From the NCBI GenBank assembly GCA_944472135.2, contig OX235264.1, positions 94,994,319 to 95,058,318 on the forward strand: a stretch of DNA of 64,000 bases. The letters run 5' to 3'. The DNA is from Trichobilharzia regenti. Lineage: Eukaryota > Platyhelminthes > Trematoda > Strigeidida > Schistosomatidae. This document shows positions 23,668-35,296 of this stretch, one piece after another (within the stretch, counting starts at the first letter, position 1; the number at the start of each line of letters is the position of its first letter). The notes below the pieces were generated by a model. It was not told where the DNA came from. It searched no databases and was given only the letters and a program-made list of their open reading frames with translations. The translations under genes were made by a program, and so were the position numbers.

Positions 23668-26600
23668 GATCTAGTCTGTCTGTCTGTCTGTTTTCGACAT
23701 AGAACTTTGCACAAATGTGCGGAAGTTCAAGTCGCCACATTCCGTGTAGCACGCGAAGCAAGAGAAGAAAGTACAAGAAAAGCATAATAGAAACAGTGAG
23801 CAGAGGTGTGAGACAAAGGAGTAATCAAGAAATACAAAACATTTTCATTGAAGATCATAAGTCACAGGGAGTGGATGCATCTGTGCCACTGAGAACGATT
23901 TTGAGCCATGTCACCAATTGTTTCCAACCATAGATTTTTACCGTCCCGAGGACCCCAGCCTGGAAGTCTACACCTTCCTACGTGGCTTAGACCAACTGTT
24001 GTGGATTTCATTGACTGATGCCAAGTTTTTGTTTGACCGCCGCTAGCTTTTTTCCAGCCTGACCCTATATCCGCTAACATTGCTCGTCGAGGGAGGCGAT
24101 GGCTTGGCATACGTAACACATGTCCTAACCATCTCAGTCTTTGTAGCTTCACGACTTCGTCGATAGATTTCCCCTCTTTACCTAGAACTCGACGCTTAAC
24201 CTCCATGTTGCTCACCTTATTATGCCACTTTACACGGGAAATAGAACGCAGGCACCTATGATCAAAGACAGCTAATCTTTTCATGTCTTCCACTCTCAGT
24301 GGCCAGGTCTCACAACCATACAGGAGGACGGAGCAAAAAAAAAAAAAGTACACCTGCCCTTTGGTCAATAGTTGAACATCTCGTCTACGCCAGAGTCGGC
24401 GTAAACTGGCAAATGCGAAACGAGCCCCCTGTATCCGTGCTGAGATTTCGTCAGAGATCAGCCCGTTGGCGGCTGATGGTACTTCCCAAATAAGTGAAGT
24501 GGTCAACGTGCTCTACCACTTCACTCCCTATTTTTAAACTAGGCGTCGATGTAGTCCAGTCCTGTAACATCATCTTGCATTTGGCGGGAGCGAACCGCAT
24601 GCCAAACATTCGTAGATTGCGGCTCAGTGTGTTCAGAAGACTCTGCATTTCGTCAGCGTCTTCGCCTAGAAGGACTATATCGTCTGCATATTCCAAGTCA
24701 ACGAGATTATTCCCCGGTAGCAAGTCAATTCCTGAGTCACTGAAGTCACCTAGGGTTAAGTCCATTAACACATCTATGATGAAGTTGAATAGAAAAGGAG
24801 ATAATGGGCATCCTTGACGGACACCACTGGTCGTCATCAGTTCAGATGACAGCTCGCCGTAAGCCCTCACCTGGCTGTATGAGTACGAGTAGAGTGCCTT
24901 AATCAGTGCAATATATTTTCTCGGAATTCCCTTTACAGCCAAGCATCTCCAGAGAACTTCCCGATCGACAGAGTCGAATGCTGCCTTTAGGTCAAGAAAT
25001 ATAATGACTGTTGGACGCCGGTAGGAATGCCTATGTTCTAGAATCTGTCGGAGGGTGAAGATATGATCAATACACCCTATCCCTGGTCTAAAGCCTGCCT
25101 GGCTCTCTCGTGTTTGTGCTTCCCGAGCATCACTCAGTCTACGCATGATTATTGAGCCTAAGACTTTAGATACTATATTAGTCAAGCTAATCCCTCTGTG
25201 ATTATCACAGGAAGACTTGTCTCCCTTCTTGTATATGGGGATAATCAGTGACTTACACCAACCCGATGGGACTTCTTCTGATTCCCAGACGCTGCCTAGT
25301 ACCTCAGTTAATGCAGACAGTAAACTGTCTCCACCGTACTTAAATACCTCTGGCGTCATTCCATCAGGTCCCGCTGCTTTGCCTAGTTTCAGATTGGTGA
25401 CAGCTTTAGTAACCTCAGTTAGTGACGGAGGACCTGTGTCTATATCCCATTCAGGGAGGTGTTGGATGCTCGGAAGGTTGAGCGTGGCTGTGGGCAAATT
25501 AAACTGCTCCTCATAATGCTCTTTTCAACGATCCAGTCGTCTATCCTGGGAGCTAATTATAGTGCCATTTTTTTCCGAGATTGTCTCACTGATGATTTGT
25601 CTTCTCCCACCCGTTTCCCTGATGAGTCCAAAGAGTTGCCTGGTGTTGCCTATCCTCAAGCTTTCTCCATCTCTTTGGCTTTTATCGACCACCACTGTTC
25701 ACGGTCCTTGCGGAGACTTTTCGTAAGTTTCCTCTTGTGCAGCTTTCGCTCCTCATTGAATTCGGAGCTCGCCGGAATAAGTCTTCTAGCATCCATCAGT
25801 TCGGATGAGGAGGTGGAGATCCAATCGTTTTTACTCACCTTTGAGTTTACCTTATTCACAGCTTTTACAGCTGTATCTATGGCTGCCTGGATATTTTTCC
25901 AAGCTTCTTCAGGGTGAGCACAGCTGTCGAACTCAGATATGTGTTTAGCTAGTTCTTCCTGAAATACGGATTTAGTTTCCTGATCGAGCTGGGGACGTGA
26001 TGGGTTTACCGCCAGCTGTTTCCTACGTCCGTTCAGTCGTAAGCACACCCGAGCGCGGACCAGTGCATGGTCGGTATCTACGCACGTGTTCCAGAAGGAG
26101 CGGCAATCTCCTACCGACCCACGCCAACGATAGCTTATTGCTATGTGGTCTATTTGTGTCCAGCGTTGGTTTGATGAAGGGGGTCTCCAAGTCAAACAGT
26201 GTCTCTCCTTGTGTTTGAAGTTAGTGCTTACAAGAAACAAATGATTATCAGAACAGAACTGTAGGAGACGGTCACCGTTGTCGGTTCGCTGGCACGGAAC
26301 TCCATAGGTGCCACCGACATCCTTCTCAGATTGACACAATTTCCCTACTTGAGCATTAAAGTCACCAGCTAGAACGACTATGTCTGAGCGTTTAGCCTTT
26401 CGCACCAAACTAGACAGCTTTTGGTAGAACTCATCCTTCGTTTCATCTGAACTGCAGTCAGTGGGGGCGTAGGCGGAGATTACGAAAAGGCATCGGCGAG
26501 TAGTGCAGTCCTTCCTCCTTCTTACTGATCCGTTCAGACGGACAGCACACATTCGGCTATCTACCGGGATCCAGTCAAGCAATGTCTTTTCTGCCCTAGT

Positions 26601-27425
26601 ACTCAAAGCTATCCCTACGCCAGCTAATCCTCGTGAACTGGCTGTGGCATCTCCTGACACCCTCAAGGTGAATTTTGCAGATTCATCCTGTTGGCCAGGT
26701 GGGGTTAGGTGAATAACCGCACTTGGGTCTTGTATGCGTGTTTCTGAAACACAACATACATCAATGGCTCGGGATGCCAGGGTCTTAACTAGTGATGCTT
26801 GTTGTCCTATTTGGCAAAGTGTCCTAACATTAAATGCTCCTATATGAAATTGGTGGCGCGGCTTTAAGAGGCTGTCGGTGGTGGTTTTTTGGCTTCCATC
26901 GTTTTTAGTGGACGCAGAGTGGAGAGGAAGTGGAGAGCTATCAAGTCGAGGAGTTGCATCAGTGGAAGGAAGGCGAGATGATAGAGATGAAGATGAAGAC
27001 AAAGATGAGTGAGTAATAGAGAGGTTTCGTGTGCATTTCGGATTGTGAGGGCGATTGTTACTTCCCGGCTGCCCACACCGTGGAAGTTGGTTGCGTGACC
27101 GCAGAGCCCAGGGGACAACTGCTTGAGGCCGGTCACACGCGGCCTGTTTTTGTTCGTTCTTTTTTGTTTGGTGTGTCTCAGTAGCAGATTTATCACTCCC
27201 GCCCTGTGACACGGCAGCAGGAAGCGCGGTCGTTGTTAATCCGGGCCACGGCCGATCCGGCATGAAATTTTGTAATTTTGTATTGGACATGATGTTGGAT
27301 TGGGTAGCTGCTTTTTGTTTAACCGCTATCCAAACAACCTGCCTGGCATGGTAGAACCTCAAGAGACATAAGTCTCAGCCAGTATAGCTTGATTAGGACA
27401 TTGCGGTGTGCAAGCCCGATCTAGT
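23668..27425 (-). mobile_element. RTE1-B: near-full-length RTE1 copy
   Basis: Lies between direct repeats gatctagt (23668-23675 and 27418-27425), an 8-bp target-site duplication. The 3' tail is the (CAGA)n run at 23674-23690. The 5' end is about 40-50 bases shorter than in RTE1-A. Nearly identical to A over the endonuclease region, so both derive from a recently active source. Confidence 0.88.
23862..27362 (-). pseudogene. RTE1-B endonuclease/reverse transcriptase polyprotein, broken
   Basis: Same domain order as RTE1-A, with an unbroken leader from the ATG at 27360-27362 through the endonuclease (AGDFNAQVG, TDHALV). Breaks: a 1-bp loss near 25655 (after KEMEKA) shifts frame; a TGG-to-TGA change gives a stop at 25525-25527; RT then runs open from 25497 with GKAAGPDG, FLDLKAAFDSVDR and YADD (plus-strand 24679-24690) to a frameshift near 24480; the C-terminal part continues 24506-23862 with CETWPLRVEDMKRL and RWLGHVLRMPSHRLPRRAM. 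A run of 13 A (24335-24347, plus strand) replaces mixed sequence in the conserved GRVYCSSVRSVLLYG block without changing frame. A and B carry different lesions, so B is a good partner for reading the undamaged family. Confidence 0.85.
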
Positions 27426-27639
27426 ACTTGTGAATTCGAAACCTGCCCTACATTATTCACCATCTGGTCAAAACAATCACAAGCATCAGGGTTGGTAGAC
27501 ATGAAGACATCTAGAGGTTTAATCCGCCAAAATTTACGTGGACTCCACTTTTCAAGGGGCTTGGTTAAACAGTTAGCTTCGTGAAGAATGTGTCTCCGTC
27601 TAGTGAATGTGGATGTGACATGAGTGAAGTGTGCCATTT

Positions 27640-28590
27640 CTGTATCTTAACGGAGAGATGACTGTGAAAATCCGTGGTAGTTTTGCAGGCGTGAAGAGAA
27701 TTCTTTGCTTATCTATCCTTTTTTACTGTTTCATAGATGTTGATTTTATTCTACTCATTACTAACAAGTAGTATGCCTCAGTATATTATTTGCCTTAATA
27801 ATAATACTAGTAGTTGGGGACAATATTTTGACACAGCACAGAATATTCTGTGCAGTTGAATCACAAATTCTCGACATTGCCCAAATGACATTCAAGTAAA
27901 GGAGTGTTTGACAGGACGTCATATGACGCTGCTTTGTTCCATCTGAAACACCATCCGTTATTTCGCAATAATTTTACAAAATTTCTCACTCATCACCCTT
28001 CACAAATAGTCTGTATGATGTTGACAACGAAGTTTATATGCGGTTGAGGTTATGCGGAAATCCGCAAATGTATTAATACACGCTTCGCACTATCCCCTCT
28101 GCCCAAACCTTCTACCCACACACAACTCATCGTTTCCCACTCATTTTGGAAAAGACGGACGGCAGGACGCTCGATGGCACACAACGGTCAAATTGGCGAG
28201 TTTCACATCCACGACCACTTCCTATGGTATGTATCTTCAAACAAGTTATTCTTGAAACATAGCATTGTGAAAATACCATAATGCTGAATAAATCTCATCT
28301 GGCGCGTGACTTAGAGTATGGAGACAGTGACGGCAGCTGTTAAGAAGAGCCTGCAGAAGTCTGTGAAAAGTTTATTCCTCAACAAGTTTATACTACTTGT
28401 TGACAGCAAGTAGTATAAGTGAATTTTCAAAACGGTAACTATCCTGCAGCGATCTGAAGAAGGGATTCGATAACTGCAGAGTAAGTTAACCTCAATCAAA
28501 ACTCGATATCTTCTTGTTTGCACGTGCACTAGCAGATTCCACTGAATGGTCTCTAGTCAATATCCGTTTCCCCCTTCACATATATTGGGT
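27640..28590. other. Unassigned stretch with one hairpin
   Basis: No gene recognised. A perfect 12-bp hairpin lies at 28388-28418 (arms ttatactacttg and caagtagtataa, loop ttgacag). A related caagtagtat occurs at 27767. Confidence 0.35.
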
Positions 28591-28947
28591 GATGTTTTGG
28601 TTGGTCCTGGTGATCTGATCTTCAGTATGGAGACAACGTGTCTGTTGGTCGAAAACTGAGGCGTGTTGAAAGTGCCTTTGTGTTTCGCACGCCATTTGCA
28701 GTATTCAGTTCAAACATTTTTCTAACATTCGGTGGAAATTGTTACCTACCGCTCGTTTGAGCTCTGAGAGTGCACAGGCTGGCTTCTATGATAAACCGAA
28801 TCAAGTATACTCAATGTGTGTTCTGAACAAGCCATCATTCAGAGTAAAGTACTCCTCACTCGAATTTGTCTTCATGAGTGGATAGCTGAGGTAGAGATGG
28901 AGAGAGATAGAGGTAAAAGAGACAGACAGAGAGAGAGAGTGAAACAT

Positions 28948-29131
28948 ATTTTTTTTGATTTACAGCTTGATTCCACATGTATTTTTGGTACAAGTATGGA
29001 GTTTTCAGCATGGATATCGGTAGCCCAAATTATGCAGGCCGACCATAGATATCAGGTGTGCGCCGGCGTGAGCTCGAACCCCGGACCATGTGCATGGTCG
29101 GCGAGAGTCCAAACCACTATGCCACCGACGC
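28948..29131 (-). mobile_element. tRNA-derived SINE, reverse copy in block 1
   Basis: On the minus strand, head tggcatagtggtttgg (a good box A) and gggttcgagctc (box-B-like), body gatatctatggtcggcctg, and an A tail seen as 8 T at 28949-28956. The inverted R3 partner at 31190-31240 lacks it, keeping cagttcacacatatg directly next to the CT-rich run. The partner is thus a paralogous empty site. Confidence 0.75.
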
Positions 29132-30402
29132 ATTTGTGTGAACTGTATGGAATCATTTACGGAACCATATAGAATGAACTGATTGCTTCCTGTGTACACA
29201 GTTTGTTCTGTGCCACGATGTATATACGGGGAAGGAACTTATTTTAATTTTTGTAACATTTCATCAATAATAAGTCAAGATAATGTTGTTCATGTAGATG
29301 GGATTCAAGTTCACTGGTTCAGCAATATTTGTTGACATTCCTATGCATCTCCGGTTGAACATACGAATTTAATACTTATCTGTCCAATCCCTCTGTCCGT
29401 AGGATTGGTTTGACCTTGTCAGTTTACCAACTTTATAATCAGCCTATATTCTCTAGTAGCCTCAATAACCTCCCCGTTGTGTTTATGCGTGAGTAACTTT
29501 TTTATGCGTTTTGAAGAATAGAAGATGAATTTTTAGTGTTCTGGAGCGTGTTGTTTCCTGTCCGACTTCCAACATTCCTTCCTTTCTCCCACTCAGGACC
29601 AATCAGTAAAGTATTCAGGGAAGAGAATCGATTACTGAATAAAGGAGACTAGGTATCATCGGATCATCCCATGACCAAGTTGCAATTTTGTGAAAATACT
29701 CGTTTTTCGTTTAGTCAGTGACTACTTAGAATCGTGTTGAATGGAACTATCCATATATGCCATCCACATAGTGAACTATAAATTCACACCTTCTAGTTAA
29801 TTCACCGAGTCATTCACTCACTTACTCACTCATTTATTCGTTCATTCATTCATTGAATCAGTCAATCATGTATGAGTACATTCATTCACGCAGTCATTGT
29901 TGTGTTCAATGTGGCGTTCAATCATTCACTGCGTGAATATTGACGTGGTTTGTTTCGTGTGTGTGTGTGTGTCATTCGAAGAAGCATTTGTGTATATTTC
30001 TGAAAAACAAACAGTATTCCCTCTCCTCGTTTGCTTACAGGTTGTAAGCTCAGAAAATGAGGGAACGTTGGCACTGGTAGTTTGTTTTACTCGAGGTGGT
30101 CGATAGATGCACACTCAACATGCATTCTTCCCGTAACTTACTGACGACTGAGTGAGGCTTAGGAGTGTGTCAACCGCGGATCCAGTCATCGAAAAAAATT
30201 AGCATGTTTGGTGGTTGTTTCACCACCGAATCAAAGACGCTCAGTCTTCTCATAGGTGTGAATTGTTTACTTTATGCGGCGTATGATTCCAGGGGTAGAC
30301 TACAGATTTCTTTTTCCTTTATTTAGCCGAAAGCAAGAGACTTATCAACAGAAACATCGATATGTGAACACTATCCATCATGGGTACGCAGTTGATCGAT
30401 CG

Positions 30403-30428
30403 ATTATAGAGATACACATCTCTATAAT
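30403..30428. other. Perfect 11-bp hairpin
   Basis: attatagagat, loop acac, atctctataat. Repeated unchanged at 49444-49469 in the duplicate block. No function assigned. Confidence 0.4.
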
Positions 30429-30929
30429 ACGTTATGAAATGCTACAGAACAGCAATGTTGATGTTGACATATTTTGTAGTGTTATTTATTGCACTTCAAA
30501 TAGACCCTCTCATGCTGGACAAGTGCAACTTCATTTCACTTAACAAACTCTATTTATCCAGACAAATATATACAGTTCCGTCTACTTGACTTCTATTTAT
30601 ATATGTATATATATACCTACGAAAATTTACAAACGATTTAGAACTGCTTCCTTCTGAAAATACTTTGTGGTAACTAAAATTTACAAGTTATCAGAAAGAG
30701 ATTCGTAACAAACTTTTATGTCTCATTGGATCGTTGAGCTTTATTTAGTCAAGTGAGTTTATTATGAGCCATATTCAACGAACTATCCGTTAGTATATGT
30801 ATTCAATGCGGATATTGGTGATATTGGATATTGTTATCGCTTCCCTTCGTGCATTTATTTCACCTTGGAATTCGAAGACAGCAGACGTGGAGCATAATTG
30901 AATATTGTACCACTTGTTTTATTGGAGTC

Positions 30930-31600
30930 ATTGTGTAAGATTTCCACTCGAACAGAGGCTGTCTTATGTTCCCCATCTACTTTTCAACGAAATTCATTCA
31001 TCACTTCACCACTGAATGACTGGATCATTTCGCGACTACTACAATACTATGTAGCTCAAATCAATGTCTTCATACAATCACAAATAAGAACATACAATAA
31101 ACCTCTCTAGTCAATACGTATTTCTTATATCACAGAAAACATTGAGTACAGGGGAAGCTGTCAGTTCATTGTACACTTGGTTGATTCCATGCAGTTCACA
31201 CATATGTCTATGTATCACTCTCTCTCTCTCTCTGTCTGTCTCTTTTACCTCTATCTCTCTCCATCTCTACCTCAGCTATCCACTCATGAAGACAAATTCG
31301 AGTGAGGAGTACTTTACTGAATGTACTACTAAAGCGTACAGAGAATGAGTAATATCTTGTGTTTTGCAAGTCAGTGAATAATCCTCATACACAACATGTT
31401 GATTATGTGTACGTCACATGTTTTCATTTGATGAGTACACACTGAAGGAGTAGAAGGCCATTCATGTCTCACGTCAACACTAATTCATCTCTGTATACCA
31501 CCGGATGATGGGTATGAGCAACAGAACGACAGACAGGAGAAATTTCCGATGAAATGACGAGTAGTATTGTGTCGGAGAACAAATATTTCACAGTTCACTG
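30930..31600 (-). repeat. R3 dispersed repeat, reverse copy
   Basis: Reverse complement of 3340-4015. It includes the CT-rich run (31214-31262) equivalent to the purine run at 3705 and the tcattctctgtacgc mark (31325-31345, inverted). Confidence 0.6.
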
Positions 31601-32559
31601 ACACTGAATTCGCTGGATTGACTTTACTTTTCATGAATAAACCCTACTGAATCGTCAGCTCGATAATTCCTTTTCAATCAAATACTAATATCAGGTTATC
31701 TGTTCTTAGCTTTGATACTGAATCATAACCAGATATTGAAGGATTTCAAATGTGTGAGAGAACGGAAGCTTCACTAATACACTATATGACACATTCACAA
31801 TTTTAGACAATCCACCCATTACCATTCCATTACTGATACACAACTGACGCACTCATTACATGGGGCGTGAACGTTTAGTGACTCACCTGACACATCACAG
31901 TCAGTTCACACAGACATTCGAATTCTTTCCTGGTGGGCCACATAGAACTGATCGCTTCAATTATCAACAGTATCGTAGTATGGCTGAATATTCCTTTACC
32001 CCTAATATGGTAAACTTGACTCTTTTTCCTTAGTACATCGAAAGTTTGTTGAAATATCGACTTTTTCAACGTCTGCTACCCTCTGCTTTCTTCTTTTTAA
32101 TCTTTTCCTTTTCTCTCTATTTGAGCTTTAGTGTGCTTACCTATATACTTCATGTGTTCATTTTATACAGGTCTCCTATGTGATTTAGCTTAGTCTCTTC
32201 AACATATCTTGGATACCTGCCACGAAGTTTAGCTTCGTTCGTAGATAAATTCGTCAGTTTCTCTTTCGATATCTGGACACCTTATTCTGCATGTTTGTCC
32301 ATCCGCCTACCTTCTACATTCTCTCTTCACTTCGTTTAGATTGACAAGAAGTCTGTCTCTCCGTTCGAGGAATCACATGTCACCATGTGCATATCATTTC
32401 GCTCGTACACGCTACCCTCAATAAACAATTCACTGATGGTGCTGACGTCCGAGAAACAATGAGTAGTTTTCAACACATTGCCACTTCTCTCCCTGTGTCT
32501 CCTGTTCACAGTTTATATTCACATCACAGATTCGACGAATGCTAATAACTGGCTGAATA

Positions 32560-32830
32560 TACAGAGAAGACAGGCCTTCAAGCGAACATTGGAGAGACAG
32601 AGGTGATGGATATAACTAACCACAAACAACAACAACTACAACAGCAACAATCACTAATCTCGGTTGACAGTATAAATGTGTAGGAGGTGATCTCTTGCAC
32701 TAACCCAGCCAGCACCGACCGAATCAAGTAATAGTGACACACATGAGGATGCAATCGCCAGTCAGGATTAGGAAGGCTTTCAAGACTGACATTATTCAAA
32801 AGCACCTTGGGAATGCTCCGCATACAGCTG
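32560..32830 (+). pseudogene. RTE2-like remnant with glutamine-coding run
   Basis: Plus-strand nucleotides resemble RTE2 around 58480-58720. The order is lasting gaagacaggccttcaagcg, then gagacagaggtgatgg, then a CAACAACAACTACAACAGCAAC run (32620-32650), then an aaggctttcaagactgac region. Decayed. Duplicate at 51585-51855. Confidence 0.55.
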
Positions 32831-33226
32831 AGGAAATGAAATTGGTGTTTTACACACAAAAGTAAACTCCGAGATGGTATATGGTGGAGATGCTTGTCGT
32901 GTGAATCGTAACAAACTTTTCCAGTTGCTCTGAGAATTCGTGCATGAATTCGCTCTCTCGTCCATGTAGATCAGGTGTCCAGAGAAGAAAGGAAGGAAGG
33001 TAGGCAGTAACCCCAGCTGCGAAGCATCCATGGACGTGTCATGCAAGAAATATGCAGAATGAATATGCGGAAGGATCCGATGCACTAAATGGTTTGCACT
33101 GAGTAAGACTGCCATCCAGTCCCTTGAGTGGCATTTGATTCGGAGACCAAATAATCGCACCTGAGGATGGTGTAAGAATGACAGTCATAGATTCAGCTCA
33201 GAAATGTAGAGAAAAGGACGAAATGG

Positions 33227-34134
33227 AGTTCTTGTCTGTCTGTCTGTCTGTCTGTTTTCGACATAGAACTTTGCACAAATGTGCGGAAGTTCAAGTCGCC
33301 ACATTCCGTGTAGCACGCGAAGCAAGAGAAGAAAGTACAAGAAAAGCATAATGGAAACTGTGAGCAGAGGGGTGAGACAAAGGATTAATAAAGAAATACA
33401 AAACAGTTTCATTGAAGATCATAAGTCACAAGGAGTGGATGCATCTGCGCCACTGAGAATGGTTTTGGGCCATGTCACCAATTGTTTCCAACCATAGATT
33501 TTTACCGTCCCGAGGACCCCAGCCTGGAAGTCTACACCTTCCTACGTGGCTTAGACCAACTGTTGTGGATTTCACTGACTGATGTCAAGTTTTTGTTTGA
33601 CCGCCGCTAGCTTTTTTCCAGCCTGACCCTATATTCGCTAACATTGCTCGTCGAGGGAGGCGATGGCTTGGCATACGTAACACATGTCCTAACCATCTCA
33701 GTCTTTGTAGCTTCACGACTTCGTCGATTGATTTCCCCTGTTTACCTAGAACTCTACGCCTAACCTCTATGTTGCTCACCTTATTATGCCACTTTACACG
33801 GGAAATAGAACGCAGGCACCTATGATCAAACACAGCTAGTCTTTTCATGTCTTCCACTCTCAGTGGCCAGGTCTCACAACCATAAAGGAGGACGGAGCGG
33901 ACTGATGAGCAGTACACCCGCCCTTTGGTAGATAGTCGAACATCTCGTCTACGCCAGAGTCGGCGTAAACTAACAAATGCGAAACGAGCCCTTTGTATTC
34001 GTGCTGAGATTTTGCCAGAGATCAGCCCGTTGGCACTAGCTGATGGTACCTCCCAAATAAGTGAAGCGGTCAACGTGCTCTACCACTTCACTTCCTATTT
34101 TTAAACTAGGCGTCGATGTAGTCCAGTTCTTGTC
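33227..34134 (-). mobile_element. RTE1-C: 5'-truncated RTE1, private to duplication copy 1
   Basis: 3' (CAGA)n tail at 33237-33255, then 3' UTR and C-terminal RT region: on the minus strand 34073-33585, CETWPLRVEDMKRLAVFDH and RWLGHVLRMPSHRLPRRAM. Truncated about 50 residues before LLYGCETW. Flanked by agttcttgtc at 33227-33236 and 34125-34134. The duplicate region has a single agttcttgtc at 52544-52553 with no element, so the insertion post-dates the duplication. Confidence 0.88.
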
Positions 34135-35290
34135 GACTGCCACTTGCAATTAACGGGAGAAGTCTTCATTATTCTCTTCGTCTGTGTTGTTTGTGCATTT
34201 CATTAATTTCACACCCCTAACTCTACTACAATTCGAGTTGAAAGTTTTCGTCATGAACTTGTTGGAGAACTTCCATTGAACGGAATCGAAGTACGCTACT
34301 TTTGATGTCCAACACAACTTATTATTGTTTCTTTTCGTTTATTCATGTGTGATTGATTTTCGAAGAATCATCTCGGAAGTAATAAATCATAAGCTCACCA
34401 TATATATCCATATATGTGCGTATTCTTCGTTATCACAACGTGTAACTGATGTCTGTGGAAACTGGGTTCTACTAGATATGAATTATGGTCAACGGAATCA
34501 ATTAAACACGGTGCTTTCAGCTGGCACCATCTACTTTGTATTCCCGGTCGGCTGATCGTCAATATGGAGAGAACGTATCTGTTGGTAAATGACTGAAGAC
34601 TGCTGGAAACGCTTTTCGTGCCGCAAATGCCAAATTTGAAGTAGGCAATTGCACTTATTTCACATCACAGTTATAATGGGAGATCTTGTTTGTTTTGCCA
34701 ACTGCAGGAGTTGCTTTCTTCCTTACCACAGCCTTAAAAGACTCACTTGTTTCCACCTGTAACTATTCCAGTTTGTGTCACACTACGTAAAACATAAATC
34801 CTCCACGATGTCCACGACAACTAGGATGATTTTTACTGCGAAATATTTGCCGGCCTCAATACTACCTCCAGTATTCTGGAAGATCCAGATCACAGCATTG
34901 AAAGATCAGCTCAAAACTTACTCATGTCCTCGTTTCACAAACTACACAGTTTCATGAAATGAATCATGAATCAAATTGAAGTATGCGCTGAAGATGTCAC
35001 CCTGTAGGGTGATGAAATTAAGCATCGAACTCAGAGAACACAACCACATCGAAATATCAATCACTTCGTATTTGACGTTGTAATCTAGGTATTGCATTGT
35101 TTGATTCGCTGGTTAGGGAACTCCGAGTTGTTGAGGTAGTGTCAATATTACGTAGTAGTCTACGCCTTCGAAGTCTCCCTAGTAACCGATGAATTTGAGG
35201 TAGACAGTTGACTTCCATTCTCTTCGCTTTCCCGGATTGACGTGTATCGTCGCAAACTTATGACTACATGATTCAACTTGCCTCAAATTA
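34135..35290 (+). repeat. Segmental duplication block 2, copy 1
   Basis: Collinear with 52554-53705 (offset about 18419), nearly identical. Holds a PLE2 relic (34970-35058) and the old copy of repeat V. No host gene recognised. Confidence 0.9.
34970..35058 (+). mobile_element. PLE2 3'-end relic with hammerhead-like motif
   Basis: Matches the last 90 bases of PLE2 (46440-46534): gaagtatgcgctgaagatgt, then the hairpin, then actcagagaaca and aaccacatc. The CTGAAGA core is at 34988-34994 with a stronger stem (gtcaccc/gggtgat) than in PLE2. It sits directly against repeat V sequence at aatcac. The duplicate is at 53389-53477. Confidence 0.7.
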
Positions 35291-35296
35291 GCTCCA

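Larger units (their letters stand above)
23552..27637 (-). other. Open frame split by the RTE1-B insertion
   Basis: On the minus strand an ATG-started frame runs 27637 to 27425 (MAHFTHVTSTF..., then ...VGQVSNSQVLD). If RTE1-B and one target-site copy are removed, it continues in frame from 23667 to a stop at 23552 (LSLVNLDIFG...), about 112 codons. I recognise no domain. The composition (several Cys, His, Pro, Trp) is not obviously repeat-like, so it may be a host or transposon coding fragment. It could equally be chance, since no second copy exists in the window to test it. Confidence 0.3.
28848..32835 (+). repeat. Segmental duplication block 1, copy 1
   Basis: Collinear with 47887-51855, offset about 19041. 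For long stretches (29130-32560) only scattered substitutions are seen. Contains a SINE, R3 repeat arms in inverted orientation (28848-29230 and 31135-31340), a TTCA/TCACT-rich tract (29790-29890) and an 11-bp hairpin. No host gene recognised. Confidence 0.9.

Noticed and set aside
25619..25635. CTGATGAGTCC resembling the Sm-alpha hammerhead core
   Set aside because: It lies in the RTE1-B coding region (antisense), with no GAAA or stem II at the right distance. Chance match.
29790..29890. Possible CRISPR-like or satellite array (TTCA/TCACT repeats)
   Set aside because: Simple low-complexity tract without spacers or regular unit length, in a eukaryotic context.
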